Below are positions 36,330 through 45,946 of a stretch of 64,000 nt of DNA, piece after piece. Both the position numbers and the translations under genes were made by a program. The stretch's first letter is position 1; every line of letters starts with the position of its first letter. Origin of the DNA: Oceanobacillus neutriphilus (GTDB lineage Bacteria > Bacillota > Bacilli > Bacillales > Amphibacillaceae); assembly GCF_014645515.1 (NCBI RefSeq), contig NZ_BMLW01000001.1, positions 434,001 through 498,000 of the forward strand, given 5' to 3'. The notes below the pieces were generated by a model. It worked only from the letters and a program-made list of their open reading frames with translations, searched no databases and was not told the origin of the DNA.

Positions 36330-36343
36330 ATGACCCAGGTCAT
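36330..36343. promoter_or_regulatory. Inverted repeat between divergent PTS and HAD genes
   Basis: ATGACC-CA-GGTCAT is a perfect 6 bp inverted repeat in the 299-base divergent intergenic region, placed where an operator for both promoters could lie. Nothing else stands out in this gap. Confidence 0.3.
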
Positions 36344-36467
36344 AAAAAAGGATCCTTCAGATAATGATTTATTTATTATGCAATGATATAGTGAACATAT
36401 TATCAGACGGAGCAGGACTAAAACACAAAGGGAAATTCTATAGTAAATACATATGGAGGATGACGTT

Positions 36468-37214
36468 ATGACAGATATAAGATTGATTGCACTGGATATG
36501 GATGGCACGTTATTAGATGACAAAAAAGAGATTACCAGCTGGACAAAAAAACAAATTATGAAAGCGCATCAGGCAGGTGTCATTATTGTCTTATGTACCG
36601 GACGCCCCTTTCATCACTGCTATACTTACGTTCAAAATCTGCAGCTGAATTCTCATTTAATTACATGTAATGGCGGACAAATCTTCGAAAGCGATTATAC
36701 AACAGTTATTGCCGAAAATCTGCTGGAGGCAGAAGCACTGGCTGATTTATATCGCTATGCCCGGGACTTAAAAATGGATACGTGGACCATTTCTTCAAAA
36801 GAACCTTTTTACAATGACATACCGGATAACTATAATGACTACAGATGGCTGAAATTCAGCTGCTCCCATAAGGATGAAAAAATTTTAAATAAGATAGAAG
36901 CAAAAGTTCATTCGATAGATGGCATAGAAGTCAGCAATCGGACAGCCGTCACCGTTGAGGTCAATCCAGCAGGTGTGAATAAAGCAGCCGCTCTTGAATT
37001 GGTCTGTGAAAAATTAGGTATAACGATGAAGAATGTCATGGCAGTGGGAGACAGTCTCAATGATGTGAAAATGATTCAATCGGCCGGAATTGGAGTGGCG
37101 ATGGGAAATGCTCAACCAGCTGTAAAGCAAGCTGCTGATGATATCACCGATACCAATCAACATGATGGGGTTGGAAAAGCAATTGAAAAATATATTTTAT
37201 CTGCTTGGATATAA
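36468..37214 (+). CDS. HAD-superfamily Cof-type phosphatase
   Basis: The 248-residue hydrolase shows the HAD motifs: DMDGTLLDD at residues about 9-17, a Thr in CTGRPF, Lys in the cap-to-core segment, and GDSLNDVKMI near 195-204, with a type IIB (Cof) cap in between. It probably dephosphorylates a sugar phosphate from the neighbouring PTS. ATG 36468 follows GGAGG by 8 bases. Confidence 0.88.
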   Translation: MTDIRLIALDMDGTLLDDKKEITSWTKKQIMKAHQAGVIIVLCTGRPFHHCYTYVQNLQLNSHLITCNGGQIFESDYTTVIAENLLEAEALADLYRYARDLKMDTWTISSKEPFYNDIPDNYNDYRWLKFSCSHKDEKILNKIEAKVHSIDGIEVSNRTAVTVEVNPAGVNKAAALELVCEKLGITMKNVMAVGDSLNDVKMIQSAGIGVAMGNAQPAVKQAADDITDTNQHDGVGKAIEKYILSAWI

Positions 37215-37257
37215 GGCGCTTTTATCGTTTCCTTGCGGTTAAATATAAGGGTGCAGT

Positions 37258-37294
37258 CCCTTTCTGTTACATCAGTTAACAGAAAGGGTTTTTT
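37258..37294 (+). terminator. Strong terminator behind the HAD gene
   Basis: CCCTTTCTGTTA and TAACAGAAAGGG form a 12 bp perfect stem followed by six T. The rest of 37215-37567 has no visible gene. Confidence 0.9.
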
Positions 37295-37567
37295 ATTACT
37301 ATGAAAATAACTATTCCGCTTTTTTCACTTAAAATCGCCGATATTTCGCATAAAATCTATAAAATTATTACTGTATAAAGTTTATATCTGTTTATCTTAA
37401 ATTAGCTTGTAATAGATCAGTTACTCTAAAATATGCTCATTTATGGATTTATCATGATGTATGATACATTAATATATAGGTCTTTAGCGTGCCGGAATAT
37501 ATCAAATAAAGATGGTTTCATACGCTTCAAAAATCAAACATCCTAGAAAATACAAGGAGGAAAGATA

Positions 37568-38929
37568 ATGAAGAAAAAGATTCTATTGACCTTTCTGTTG
37601 ACACTTCTGTTCGGTATGATTATTTACCCGAGAACGATGAAGGCGCAATCAGCAGAAGGATTTGATCCTGCTGACGGAATGTATATAAAAGCAGATAAGG
37701 AACATTACTGGGAGGGACGCTATTCCAACGGCCGTATCTTTGCTGAATATCTCGCAAAAGAATTAGCTGGCGGTTATGATAATTTAACCAACTATGCAGT
37801 CGGCGGTGCTTTTTCTGGTGACATGGGAAATACAAAAGAAGAACATTCCAACTGGTCCTCCTGGATTAAAGGCTGGGGCGGAGTAGAACAGACTATAAGA
37901 TTCCTTGCAGATACGAACGGAGAAGCTGATCCCGAAGCTCTTTATATTATCAGTATCGGTGGAAATGATACATATGCCGTGGAAGATTTGGGAGTGGAAC
38001 GTGCAGCAGAGCTTGCCAGTGATTATTCTCTTGAAATGGTTCAAAACCTTGTAGAAGGCGGTGCCAAGTATATTCTGCTGCCAAATCGTTTTGTAGATCA
38101 GCGTACGGATTTAACAGACTTTGGTGATATCAGAAACCAGCAGGTCGTCAAAAAAATAGAAGAGTATCTCGCTCTTGATAACACGCCTGACGATGTAGAG
38201 GTTATCTACGGACATAACCAGCAGCTGCGTAAGAATATTGATGAGCAGGGCTTTGAAAAATTCGGATATAAGAGTATGGGCTTTTATCTTGTTTCCGATT
38301 GGGTTCCGGCTTATGGTTACGCCTTAGCTTCTGAAGATAACAGTGACATCTTCCCTGCCAGTGAAGCAGAAGACATCTATGGCGGCTATGCTCCTTACTC
38401 AACAGACAGCGAATATTATAATCCTGAAGCATCTGGCTGGGAACCGGATGATTTCTATACTTACGATGAATATCATTTATCCAGCCGGAGTCAAAAACAC
38501 TTGGCTACGTACCTTTTAAACTCCGACATCACAACAAATGATAACGAGGGCACTTTCGAGCAGGTCTATAATGGTAATACCAGCGATTTTGCCGAAGCAA
38601 TAGCTGATGGTACTATTCCTTCCGAATATACAACGGTCTATACCTTTGGCGACAGCGGTATTGACACCGGACGTGGGTTAGAGGTTACCACCGAGTTAGT
38701 GGAAAATCGCGGGAAGCCAAAAGAATCTTCCTATGTAGTAACACCTGAAGATAATCTCTGGAATATTGCAAAGGAAAATTACCGCGGAGAACAAACTGAT
38801 GCACAAATAATGAAAGAAGTTCAAGCTATTTATCAAGCGAATCGGGATCAGATTCAAAATCCAGATTTGATATTTCCAGACCAGACAATTATATTGCCGG
38901 AAATGAATGATTCTAAAACATATAAATAA
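37568..38929 (+). CDS. Secreted SGNH hydrolase, circularly permuted, with LysM domain
   Basis: The 453-residue protein has a signal peptide (about 1-26, ending KAQS). The SGNH/GDSL catalytic blocks occur in an unusual order: block II NYAVGGA (75-81), block III GGND (131-134), block V D300-x-x-H303, and only then block I with the nucleophile, FGDSGIDTG (S363). In ordinary members the GDS block is N-terminal, directly before the WEGRYSNG segment found here at 48-55. A LysM domain follows (about 388-445), which would hold the enzyme on the cell wall. It likely acts as an esterase or lipase on surface glycans or lipids. AAGGAGG precedes the ATG. Confidence 0.82.
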   Translation: MKKKILLTFLLTLLFGMIIYPRTMKAQSAEGFDPADGMYIKADKEHYWEGRYSNGRIFAEYLAKELAGGYDNLTNYAVGGAFSGDMGNTKEEHSNWSSWIKGWGGVEQTIRFLADTNGEADPEALYIISIGGNDTYAVEDLGVERAAELASDYSLEMVQNLVEGGAKYILLPNRFVDQRTDLTDFGDIRNQQVVKKIEEYLALDNTPDDVEVIYGHNQQLRKNIDEQGFEKFGYKSMGFYLVSDWVPAYGYALASEDNSDIFPASEAEDIYGGYAPYSTDSEYYNPEASGWEPDDFYTYDEYHLSSRSQKHLATYLLNSDITTNDNEGTFEQVYNGNTSDFAEAIADGTIPSEYTTVYTFGDSGIDTGRGLEVTTELVENRGKPKESSYVVTPEDNLWNIAKENYRGEQTDAQIMKEVQAIYQANRDQIQNPDLIFPDQTIILPEMNDSKTYK

Positions 38930-38938
38930 CACCCTGGA

Positions 38939-38986
38939 AACTTAGGCTTATCGTATATCTCTTTATCCGAGAGCCTAAGTTTTTTG
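38939..38986 (+). terminator. Terminator behind the SGNH hydrolase
   Basis: AACTTAGGCT and AGCCTAAGTT pair perfectly over 10 bp and are followed by six T. Confidence 0.9.
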
Positions 38987-39177
38987 TATACTTTCAGAGA
39001 ACCACTTTTAACTTATGAAATTCCTCTTATCCATCTTCTTACCTTAAATCAGATTACATTCATCCACCGCATTTAAATATGTAATATAGATACTTCCTGA
39101 TAAATCTGATAATATATTTCTATAAAACTCATCAACATCCCATCAATACCAAACAACAAACAAAGGAGAACGCCACC

Positions 39178-39378
39178 ATGACCAACATGATAGCTTACCT
39201 TTTCGGCAGACTGATCGGAGCATTTTTACTTTCTTTATTATTCACATGGATTTGGAGCCTTATCTACCGTGCAATAAAGAAGAAACCAATTTCTAAATTT
39301 TGGTTAAAGCTATTTATTATTACTGTCATTTTTACTATCATTTCACTTGTAGGAACGATGAATCAACAGAATCTTTAA
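39178..39378 (+). CDS. Small two-span membrane protein
   Basis: A 66-residue protein with two predicted transmembrane helices (about 5-27 and 43-60) separated by a basic loop (YRAIKKKPISKFW). AAAGGAG precedes the ATG. Its role is unknown. Confidence 0.55.
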   Translation: MTNMIAYLFGRLIGAFLLSLLFTWIWSLIYRAIKKKPISKFWLKLFIITVIFTIISLVGTMNQQNL

Positions 39379-39422
39379 GTTATAAATACTGTCATTTTTC
39401 TATTATTTGCTGATAGAAGAAT

Positions 39423-40082
39423 TCAAAATAAGAGCCTATCCTGCATAAGCGCGGAAAGGCTCTTTAAACATGTTTCTTTTATCAACATAGGCAGCAGACC
39501 GTAATGTGTGCCTGTCAACACGAGCAATGGATATAATGCCCCTAAAATCATTCCTGCAATAAAGGTTAAGTTGCTGTATAAAGCGTTGAAACCTACTGAG
39601 AATAAATCACCAATCCATATACTGATTGGACCAATAACAATTAGAATTAACGGTACGGTAATAATTAAGGATAAAACAGGTGTAAAAACAATATCCAATA
39701 CTTTTGGCATCCACGATTTAATAAATCGCTCAATATAAGACAACAACCAAACGCCAATAATAATCGGTAGTACAGAAGAGGAATAGTTCATTAATGTAAA
39801 TGGAATAGAAAAGAAATCGATTCCAGTATTTCCTTCTGCAACTAAGCCTGTAAATGTCGGGTGTAATAGGATACCACCAATTACTGCTGCAATAATGGGA
39901 CTACAGCGGAATTTATTGGCTGCACTAAATGCCAATAAAATCGGTAAAAAGTAAAACACAGCATCCGAGATAACATTTAGAACCATGAACGTATTGGAAT
40001 CAGCGGCAACCCAACCGAGGTTACCCAGAACAACCAATAACCCTTTCAAAATTCCTGCCTCTGCAATAGCAGGGATAATTTT
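39423..40082 (-). pseudogene. Remnant of a beta-glucoside-type PTS EIIC gene
   Basis: The frame from 40082 to 39423 encodes about 219 residues of an EIIC domain of the BglP/TreB/sucrose type: PAIAEAGILKGLL at the start and VLTGTHYGLLPML near the end. Both the N-terminal EIIB half and the C-terminal half of EIIC are missing. The frame opens directly behind a TAA and runs into a terminator hairpin that supplies the last residues. It cannot make a functional transporter. Confidence 0.8.
39430..39464 (-). terminator. Terminator at the end of the PTS remnant
   Basis: On the minus strand AAGAGCCTTTCC pairs with GGATAGGCTCTT with one mismatch and is followed by ATTTTG. It is probably the original operon terminator kept after an internal deletion. 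Confidence 0.65.
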
Positions 40083-40111
40083 TTATAATTTAATTGTTAA
40101 TTTATTTGATA

Positions 40112-40138
40112 GAAAAAAGCCCATATCTCGTATGGACT
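40112..40138 (-). terminator. Terminator behind the reversed-order GH3 gene
   Basis: Minus-strand AGTCCATA and TATGGGCT pair over 8 bp (one G-U) and are followed by six T. The stretch 40139-40311 contains no gene. Confidence 0.7.
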
Positions 40139-40311
40139 GTTTCTCTAAAAATCTACTATTCTATTAAGTCTCTTTCACGTTCATTTCAATAATACTTTTC
40201 ATTTTAACTCCAATAAAAACGCCTTTTTGCCTTATTCAGTGGTTTGAATGGCATTTGAACCAACAATTTCTCGCTGCAGATACTTTTCTTAACATACTTT
40301 GTAACATTTAC

Positions 40312-43248
40312 TTAGTTACTGCTTACTTTTTCAGATTTTATCATTTCCTTTTTCCGCATGATTTTCTTGCTATTCGTTACCTTCATGTAACCTAAAGTTA
40401 ATAACAACAAGAGAACTGCATCAATACCTATCAGAAGATAAATCCAATTGGGAACCTTGGTTTGAGCAACATCAAACGCATGGCTATTGGCAACCGTATA
40501 CAGAATATTATGGCTTGCTTTACGCATGTTTTGTTGTCCCCAATCTGTATCCGTTGTTTCGGATTTCAATTCGGTAGGCAACAAATATAGTACTAGGTCA
40601 TTACCCGCTGCTAAGCCTTGATCTACATTCATGTATTGAGGTTTAAAGTAATCAGTGATAACTGTCCCTCTAAATCCCCATTCATCACGCAGAACATCTG
40701 TTAATAACTCTTTTGATTCCCCAACCCATGTTGGTCCAATACGGTTGTAAGAAGACATAATACCCGTAATTCCTACTTCTTTAACAGCCATTTCAAATGG
40801 TTTTAAGAATATTTCCCGCATTGATTGTTCATTAGCCCAAGTCGCTGCTCCTGTAGGAAACTCATATCTTTTCGTTTCCATATCGTACATTGCGAAGTGC
40901 TTCATGAAAACGTAAGAACCATTATCCATTGCTCCTTTGGAAAGGCTGGCACCAATTTTACCAGACAAAAAGCTATCTTCTGAGTAATATTCGAAGTTCC
41001 GGCCGCCAAATGGAGACCGATGGATATTAACACCAGGTAAGTACAAACCGGTAATGCCAGATGCTTTCGCTTCTTCTGCAAGTGATTTACCCATTTTTTC
41101 AACTAATTCAGTGTTCCATGTAGAGGCAACCACCACTTCACTTGTGTACTGATTTCCATGTGCTTGACTAACTAAGTGATTGATTCCAGCTGGTCCATCA
41201 CTATCAATTGTAGCAGGTTTTTTCACAGAATTGATAGCCGGCGTTTGAAATCCTCCATGAGTAATCAAGTTCTCCATGTCTTTCACAGACAATTGTTCTA
41301 ATAATTGATCCCATTTTGGATCTTCATAATCCAGACCCTTCATGTCGTATAATGACAATCCATGATCCTCCTTGACTATCGGTTCTTCATTATCCTCAAC
41401 TTCTACTGTGAAATCTGCCAGGGCATCCAATAATTCTTGTGACGCTTCCTTAGGTTGTGCAATTTCAGTTGGCATCGTCCCTTCCCAATCTGCCCGAGAC
41501 AGATAAGTCACATCACCAAGTGCATCATCAAAACGATTGGTAGCTACTACTTGATCACTATCTCTTTGATTATCCTCATTGTAAACAATTGTAGATGGCA
41601 CTTCATAAGTCTCAGAATCAATCACATCATGTGAATTGTTCATGAGTTTAATTTGATAATCTCCCTCTTCCAAGACATAAGATTTTTGTTCTTCATAATC
41701 ATAGCTTGCCATATCCTCAACTGAAAATTCGATTGTGACTATTTCGCTATCTCCAGGCGCCAGTTCATTTGTTTTATCGAACCCAGCTAGGACAACATGT
41801 GATTTTTCAATCCCCCCCACTGTATAAGGGGCAGTATAATAAGCCTGGACAACATCTTTCCCGCTTACTTCTCCATCATTGGTTACTTCAACGTCCAACG
41901 TTATTTGGTCATCGTTAAAGCTGTAATCAATAATTTCTTGTTGGAAATCAGTATAAGATAAGCCGTAACCGAATGGATATTGTACGGTCTCATTATAAGC
42001 TTCCTCGTCCATTTCTCCAGTTTGATTATCAACATACCTTGTTTCATAGTAACGATATCCTACATAGATCCCCTCAGCATAGTCAATGTATTTATAGTGC
42101 CATGTATCATCACCATATTCAAAATCTGAGTTTTCATATGGAAACTCTCCGATATTATAGTAAGAAGGGGCACTTGTTAAATCATAAGCATAGGTATCTA
42201 CTAGACGTCCTGAAGGATTCACCTCTCCTGATAGCACATCACCAACAGCATTAAAACCAGAAAATCCAGGACCACCAACCCATAACGCCGCATCAATAGC
42301 CTCATCATCCAGGAAACCTAATTCCATCGGATAAGAAGAATTAATAAGTACGACTACATTATCAAAGTTTTCCTTTACCATCTCCAGCATAGCTTCTTCA
42401 TTATCCGCAAGTTCTAAGTAATGTTTTCCTTTTGTTCCACCAATTAAATCTTTCATATCTTTGGTGATATCTGCTCCTTCACCACTGTTTCTGGAAAAGA
42501 CAACGAGTGCAGTATCACTGAATGACTTTGCGGATTCCATCAATGCATCACTGTATTCTGAAACGGCAGGCTCGTGAATATTAAAATCCCCTCCATTAAG
42601 TGCGTGAATATCTATTTCTTCTCTGGGAACAAAACGATCATCATAAAATTCCGTTAATTCTTCATTTACATTAAATCCGGTATTGCTTAATCCTTGCTGC
42701 AGATCTATATTATTTTCTTCAGCTCCGCCACCCGCACCTGAGCCTCCGTAAACAACAGAGCGAGAAGTATAACCAAAAACATTGATATTACCTTTTTCTA
42801 CTGGCAACGAATTATTTTTGTTCTCTAATAATACAATTCCTTCACTTTCAAGTTCTTCCGTTAATGCCCTTGCTTCATCTTTAGTCTGTTCCACCTTTGC
42901 ATCATCCATTTGAGAAGACGAAAGAGCTGTATTGATTAACAAAGAAAAGTTGTTTACAGCTATATTGAATACGACTAATAAAACAAGTACTAAGCTTAAC
43001 AGCGTATACAAAACTTTACGTGTTCTTTTTAAGCGGATCATTCGATAAATAGAAAATCCGATTAGGACAACTGCCGCGATTACAACAATCACAGTAATAA
43101 CGAAAACGATAGATTGTATATTAATCCCGTGAGACATTTCCCCGCCATTTGCTGCAGCAAATATAGAAGCAGTCGGAAGCAAGAAGGCTCCTAATCCAAA
43201 TAAAAAAAGAAAGGAAAGCTTATTTTTTTTACTATTAAATCTGGTCAC
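40312..43248 (-). CDS. Membrane-anchored GH3 glycosidase with reversed domain order
   Basis: The 978-residue protein has three N-terminal transmembrane segments (about 10-32, 46-70, 79-106) and one near the C-terminus (933-954). Between them the GH3 parts occur in reversed order: first the C-terminal alpha/beta sandwich (about 130-425), then a fibronectin-like domain (about 440-560), and last the TIM barrel with HFAMYDMETKR and the nucleophile D866 in GTVITDYF. Such reversed GH3 enzymes are known from Ruminococcus and Butyrivibrio. It probably trims beta-linked surface glycans outside the cell. It starts with GTG behind GGGGGAA. Confidence 0.88.
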   Translation of the reverse strand: MTRFNSKKNKLSFLFLFGLGAFLLPTASIFAAANGGEMSHGINIQSIVFVITVIVVIAAVVLIGFSIYRMIRLKRTRKVLYTLLSLVLVLLVVFNIAVNNFSLLINTALSSSQMDDAKVEQTKDEARALTEELESEGIVLLENKNNSLPVEKGNINVFGYTSRSVVYGGSGAGGGAEENNIDLQQGLSNTGFNVNEELTEFYDDRFVPREEIDIHALNGGDFNIHEPAVSEYSDALMESAKSFSDTALVVFSRNSGEGADITKDMKDLIGGTKGKHYLELADNEEAMLEMVKENFDNVVVLINSSYPMELGFLDDEAIDAALWVGGPGFSGFNAVGDVLSGEVNPSGRLVDTYAYDLTSAPSYYNIGEFPYENSDFEYGDDTWHYKYIDYAEGIYVGYRYYETRYVDNQTGEMDEEAYNETVQYPFGYGLSYTDFQQEIIDYSFNDDQITLDVEVTNDGEVSGKDVVQAYYTAPYTVGGIEKSHVVLAGFDKTNELAPGDSEIVTIEFSVEDMASYDYEEQKSYVLEEGDYQIKLMNNSHDVIDSETYEVPSTIVYNEDNQRDSDQVVATNRFDDALGDVTYLSRADWEGTMPTEIAQPKEASQELLDALADFTVEVEDNEEPIVKEDHGLSLYDMKGLDYEDPKWDQLLEQLSVKDMENLITHGGFQTPAINSVKKPATIDSDGPAGINHLVSQAHGNQYTSEVVVASTWNTELVEKMGKSLAEEAKASGITGLYLPGVNIHRSPFGGRNFEYYSEDSFLSGKIGASLSKGAMDNGSYVFMKHFAMYDMETKRYEFPTGAATWANEQSMREIFLKPFEMAVKEVGITGIMSSYNRIGPTWVGESKELLTDVLRDEWGFRGTVITDYFKPQYMNVDQGLAAGNDLVLYLLPTELKSETTDTDWGQQNMRKASHNILYTVANSHAFDVAQTKVPNWIYLLIGIDAVLLLLLTLGYMKVTNSKKIMRKKEMIKSEKVSSN

Positions 43249-43656
43249 AACAATTCCCCCAAACCATATGTTGAATATTTATTTCGCAAAAAAGAAAGCG
43301 CGAACATTTTATTAAGAATACTTGAGCATATTTTTATTACTCTAATATCCCACCTAGGATAAATATATTTTATCATCTTTTAGTTTTTGATAATTTCAAA
43401 TTCATAAACAGTAGCTTTTTTCACATAAACGGTATGAATCCTCCCATTTCATTTTCTTGCACATATTTTGAGACAGGTATTTCATCAGAAATTTTAAAAA
43501 TCAGAAAAGATAATTTTCTCCAAAAACTCAGTAGCTTTAAATTCTTTAAATGGCCTAAATTTAAAGCTGTTTTACATAGAATCTATTTTGCATATAAAAA
43601 GGTAAGAGCTTACAAGAATTCTTATTTTTAACATTCTAAAAAAATGAATGCTATTT
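43249..43656. other. Intergenic stretch without visible gene
   Basis: A 408-base A+T-rich gap between the GH3 gene and glf. A 65-codon plus-strand frame from 43434 has no ribosome site and looks accidental. The promoter of the GH3 gene should be here but no clear element was found. Confidence 0.45.
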
Positions 43657-44760
43657 TTAATATAATTCTCTCTTAGCCACTGTCAAAGCCGCAGCAATCA
43701 CCTGATGCATATCATAATATTTATACATCCCCAGACGGCCGCCGAAAATCACATTGGATTGCTTCTCAGCCAAGTCCTGATACTGCTTAAATTTCTCATT
43801 ATTTTTATCATCATTAATCGGATAATAAGGCTCTGATCCTTTTTCCCAGGACATAGGATATTCCTTTGTGATAATTGTTTTGGGCTGTTTTCCAAATTCG
43901 AAATGCTTATGCTCAATAATACGTGAATAAGGTGTTTCCGAATCTGTATAATTCACCACTGCATTACCCTGGTAGTTCTCTTGTTCCAGCACAGCGGATT
44001 CAAATTTTAAACTGCGGTATTCCAATTCGCCATATTTATAATCAAAGAATTGATCAATCATTCCAGTATAAATAATCTTTGGATAAGTCTTCATATATTC
44101 TTCTCTATTAGAGAAAAAATCTGTATTTAATTCTACGCTGATCCGATCACTGGCAAGCATGTTTTCAATAATTTGTGTGTAGCCGCCAATTGGGATCCCC
44201 TGAAAGCGGTCATTAAAGTAATTATTATCATACGTGAACCGGACAGGAAGACGTTTAATAATAAAAGCAGGCAGATCTGACGCTTTACGACCCCACTGTT
44301 TTTCGGTATAACCTTTTATTAACCGCTCATAGATATCTGTTCCGACTAAAGAAATGGCCTGTTCTTCTAAGTTATTCGGCTTTTCAATATTAGCTGCTTT
44401 TCTCTGTTCTTCTATTTTAGCTTTTGCCTCTTCCGGTGTGACAACACCCCATAATTTATTAAATGTATTCATGTTAAACGGCATATTGTAAATTTCACCA
44501 TGATAATTTGCTATCGGGCTATTTGTATAACGGTTAAAATCTGCAAACTGGTTCACATAGTCCCAAATTTCCTGATTATTTGTATGAAAAATATGTGCTC
44601 CATACTTATGAACAATAATATCTTCTACCTTCTCCGTATAAATGTTCCCGCCGATATGATCCCTTTTATCAATCATCTTCACTTTTTTTCCTTTTTTAGC
44701 TGCTTCGTGTGCAAATGTACTTCCGAATAATCCCGTGCCGACAACCAAATAATCAAACAT
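43657..44760 (-). CDS. glf: UDP-galactopyranose mutase
   Basis: A 367-residue flavoenzyme with the N-terminal dinucleotide motif LVVGTGLFGSTFAHEAAKKG (residues about 5-24) and the typical segments DHIGGNIYTE, YGAHIFHTN and GRLGMYKYYDMHQVI. It converts UDP-galactopyranose to UDP-galactofuranose, a donor for surface galactofuran. ATG 44760 lies 9 bases behind GGAGG; the longer frame from 44799 lacks this. It stands between a GH3 gene and a glycosyltransferase operon, which supports a role in cell surface glycan synthesis. Confidence 0.93.
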   Translation of the reverse strand: MFDYLVVGTGLFGSTFAHEAAKKGKKVKMIDKRDHIGGNIYTEKVEDIIVHKYGAHIFHTNNQEIWDYVNQFADFNRYTNSPIANYHGEIYNMPFNMNTFNKLWGVVTPEEAKAKIEEQRKAANIEKPNNLEEQAISLVGTDIYERLIKGYTEKQWGRKASDLPAFIIKRLPVRFTYDNNYFNDRFQGIPIGGYTQIIENMLASDRISVELNTDFFSNREEYMKTYPKIIYTGMIDQFFDYKYGELEYRSLKFESAVLEQENYQGNAVVNYTDSETPYSRIIEHKHFEFGKQPKTIITKEYPMSWEKGSEPYYPINDDKNNEKFKQYQDLAEKQSNVIFGGRLGMYKYYDMHQVIAAALTVAKRELY

Positions 44761-44856
44761 TCCTTTGTTCCTCCCGCAATATATGTACTTTCTTATCATT
44801 TTTCATTCCATATTACTTCTTATCTACTGGCAACTAAATCCAATATTAAAATCAAA

Positions 44857-44894
44857 AGATAGCTTTCTATGATGTTTCATATAGAAAGCTATCT
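44857..44894. terminator. Terminator behind the GT2 gene
   Basis: AGATAGCTTTCTAT and ATAGAAAGCTATCT (44857-44870, 44881-44894) form a perfect 14 bp stem with T-rich flanks on both strands. It ends the GH3-GtrA-GT2 operon. Confidence 0.88.
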
Positions 44895-44915
44895 TTTTAA
44901 GAGATATGCTGATGA

Positions 44916-45932
44916 TTAATTAAACCCGATAAATCTTTGAGATATTTTATATCCCCCTACCGAGATACTTCTTCCCGGCCTTCCAGGTAAATTTAATAAT
45001 ATCCCGATCATTCCATATCGAATTTCATGGTATAATTCCTGATCTTTTTCCTTCATATACCTCCACAATTCTTTTTTCTTCTGCAGATTTTCAGCTGTTC
45101 CTGATTTTATTAATAGAATAGAAGAAATAACAGTGACAATTTCAAGCTGATGAAGCAGATACTGCCTAAGCTTAGGACTTGTTATATCTTCTAATTCCAG
45201 ATCATCGATCATTTGTTTATTCACTTTAATCTGCTGATCGATTCTCTTAATCATGACATTCTCTTGAACAGACTGGTCTTCCCTTCCTATAAAGTACCTG
45301 TAAAATTCCAGATTAATATAGAACATTGTTTTCACATGTTTAAGCGGAACAAACACAAATAGATTATCAACATAAAAAGTATGTTTTGGAAGCACCAGGC
45401 CACAATTTTTTAACAGCTCTGTTCTATAAATAAGAGAGTGCATCAACAGATATTGCCCTCTGCGAAATGGCTTGATATCCTCCCAGGTAAATATTTTATC
45501 TACCGGAAGAACATCTTCGTACTTCATCACCTTCTTGTACTTTTTATCCTCTTTTTCATAGGTGAAGTTACTAATAATCATGTCGACTGTCTGTTTTTCT
45601 GTAACAAACCCTTTTAATATCTTTAAAATTTTCAGATATGCTCTTACATCTACCCAATCATCGCTGTCTACTACCTTCAGATAAAATCCGGATGCGTTCC
45701 TGATGCCCGCATTGACCGCTTCACCATGGCCTCCATTTTCCTGATGGATGACACGGATAATGGAAGGATATCTTATCGCATATGCATCTGCAATTTTTGC
45801 CGTATTATCAGAGGAACCATCATTCACGATCAATAACTCAACTTCCTCTCCGCCAGGCAAAAGAGATTCGATACAATATTCCATATAATCCTGTGAATTA
45901 TAGCAAGGAATAACCACTGATAATAATTTCAT
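44916..45932 (-). CDS. Family 2 glycosyltransferase
   Basis: The 338-residue protein has the GT-A fold start LLSVVIPCYNSQDYMEYCIESL, NDGSSDNT for the nucleotide, and the metal motif DSDDW at 89-93. No transmembrane segment is seen, so it is a cytoplasmic or peripheral enzyme. It follows the GtrA-like gene by 14 bases. GtrA plus GT2 pairs usually build and flip lipid-linked sugars for surface decoration. Confidence 0.9.
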   Translation of the reverse strand: MKLLSVVIPCYNSQDYMEYCIESLLPGGEEVELLIVNDGSSDNTAKIADAYAIRYPSIIRVIHQENGGHGEAVNAGIRNASGFYLKVVDSDDWVDVRAYLKILKILKGFVTEKQTVDMIISNFTYEKEDKKYKKVMKYEDVLPVDKIFTWEDIKPFRRGQYLLMHSLIYRTELLKNCGLVLPKHTFYVDNLFVFVPLKHVKTMFYINLEFYRYFIGREDQSVQENVMIKRIDQQIKVNKQMIDDLELEDITSPKLRQYLLHQLEIVTVISSILLIKSGTAENLQKKKELWRYMKEKDQELYHEIRYGMIGILLNLPGRPGRSISVGGYKISQRFIGFN

Positions 45933-45946
45933 TTTTTACACTACCT

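Noticed and set aside
41973..42254. 93-codon ORF opposite the GH3 gene
   Set aside because: Antisense shadow with His/Gln-rich composition and no start signal.
43434..43631. 65-codon plus-strand ORF in the gap before glf
   Set aside because: No ribosome site, A+T-rich low-complexity composition and no family pattern.
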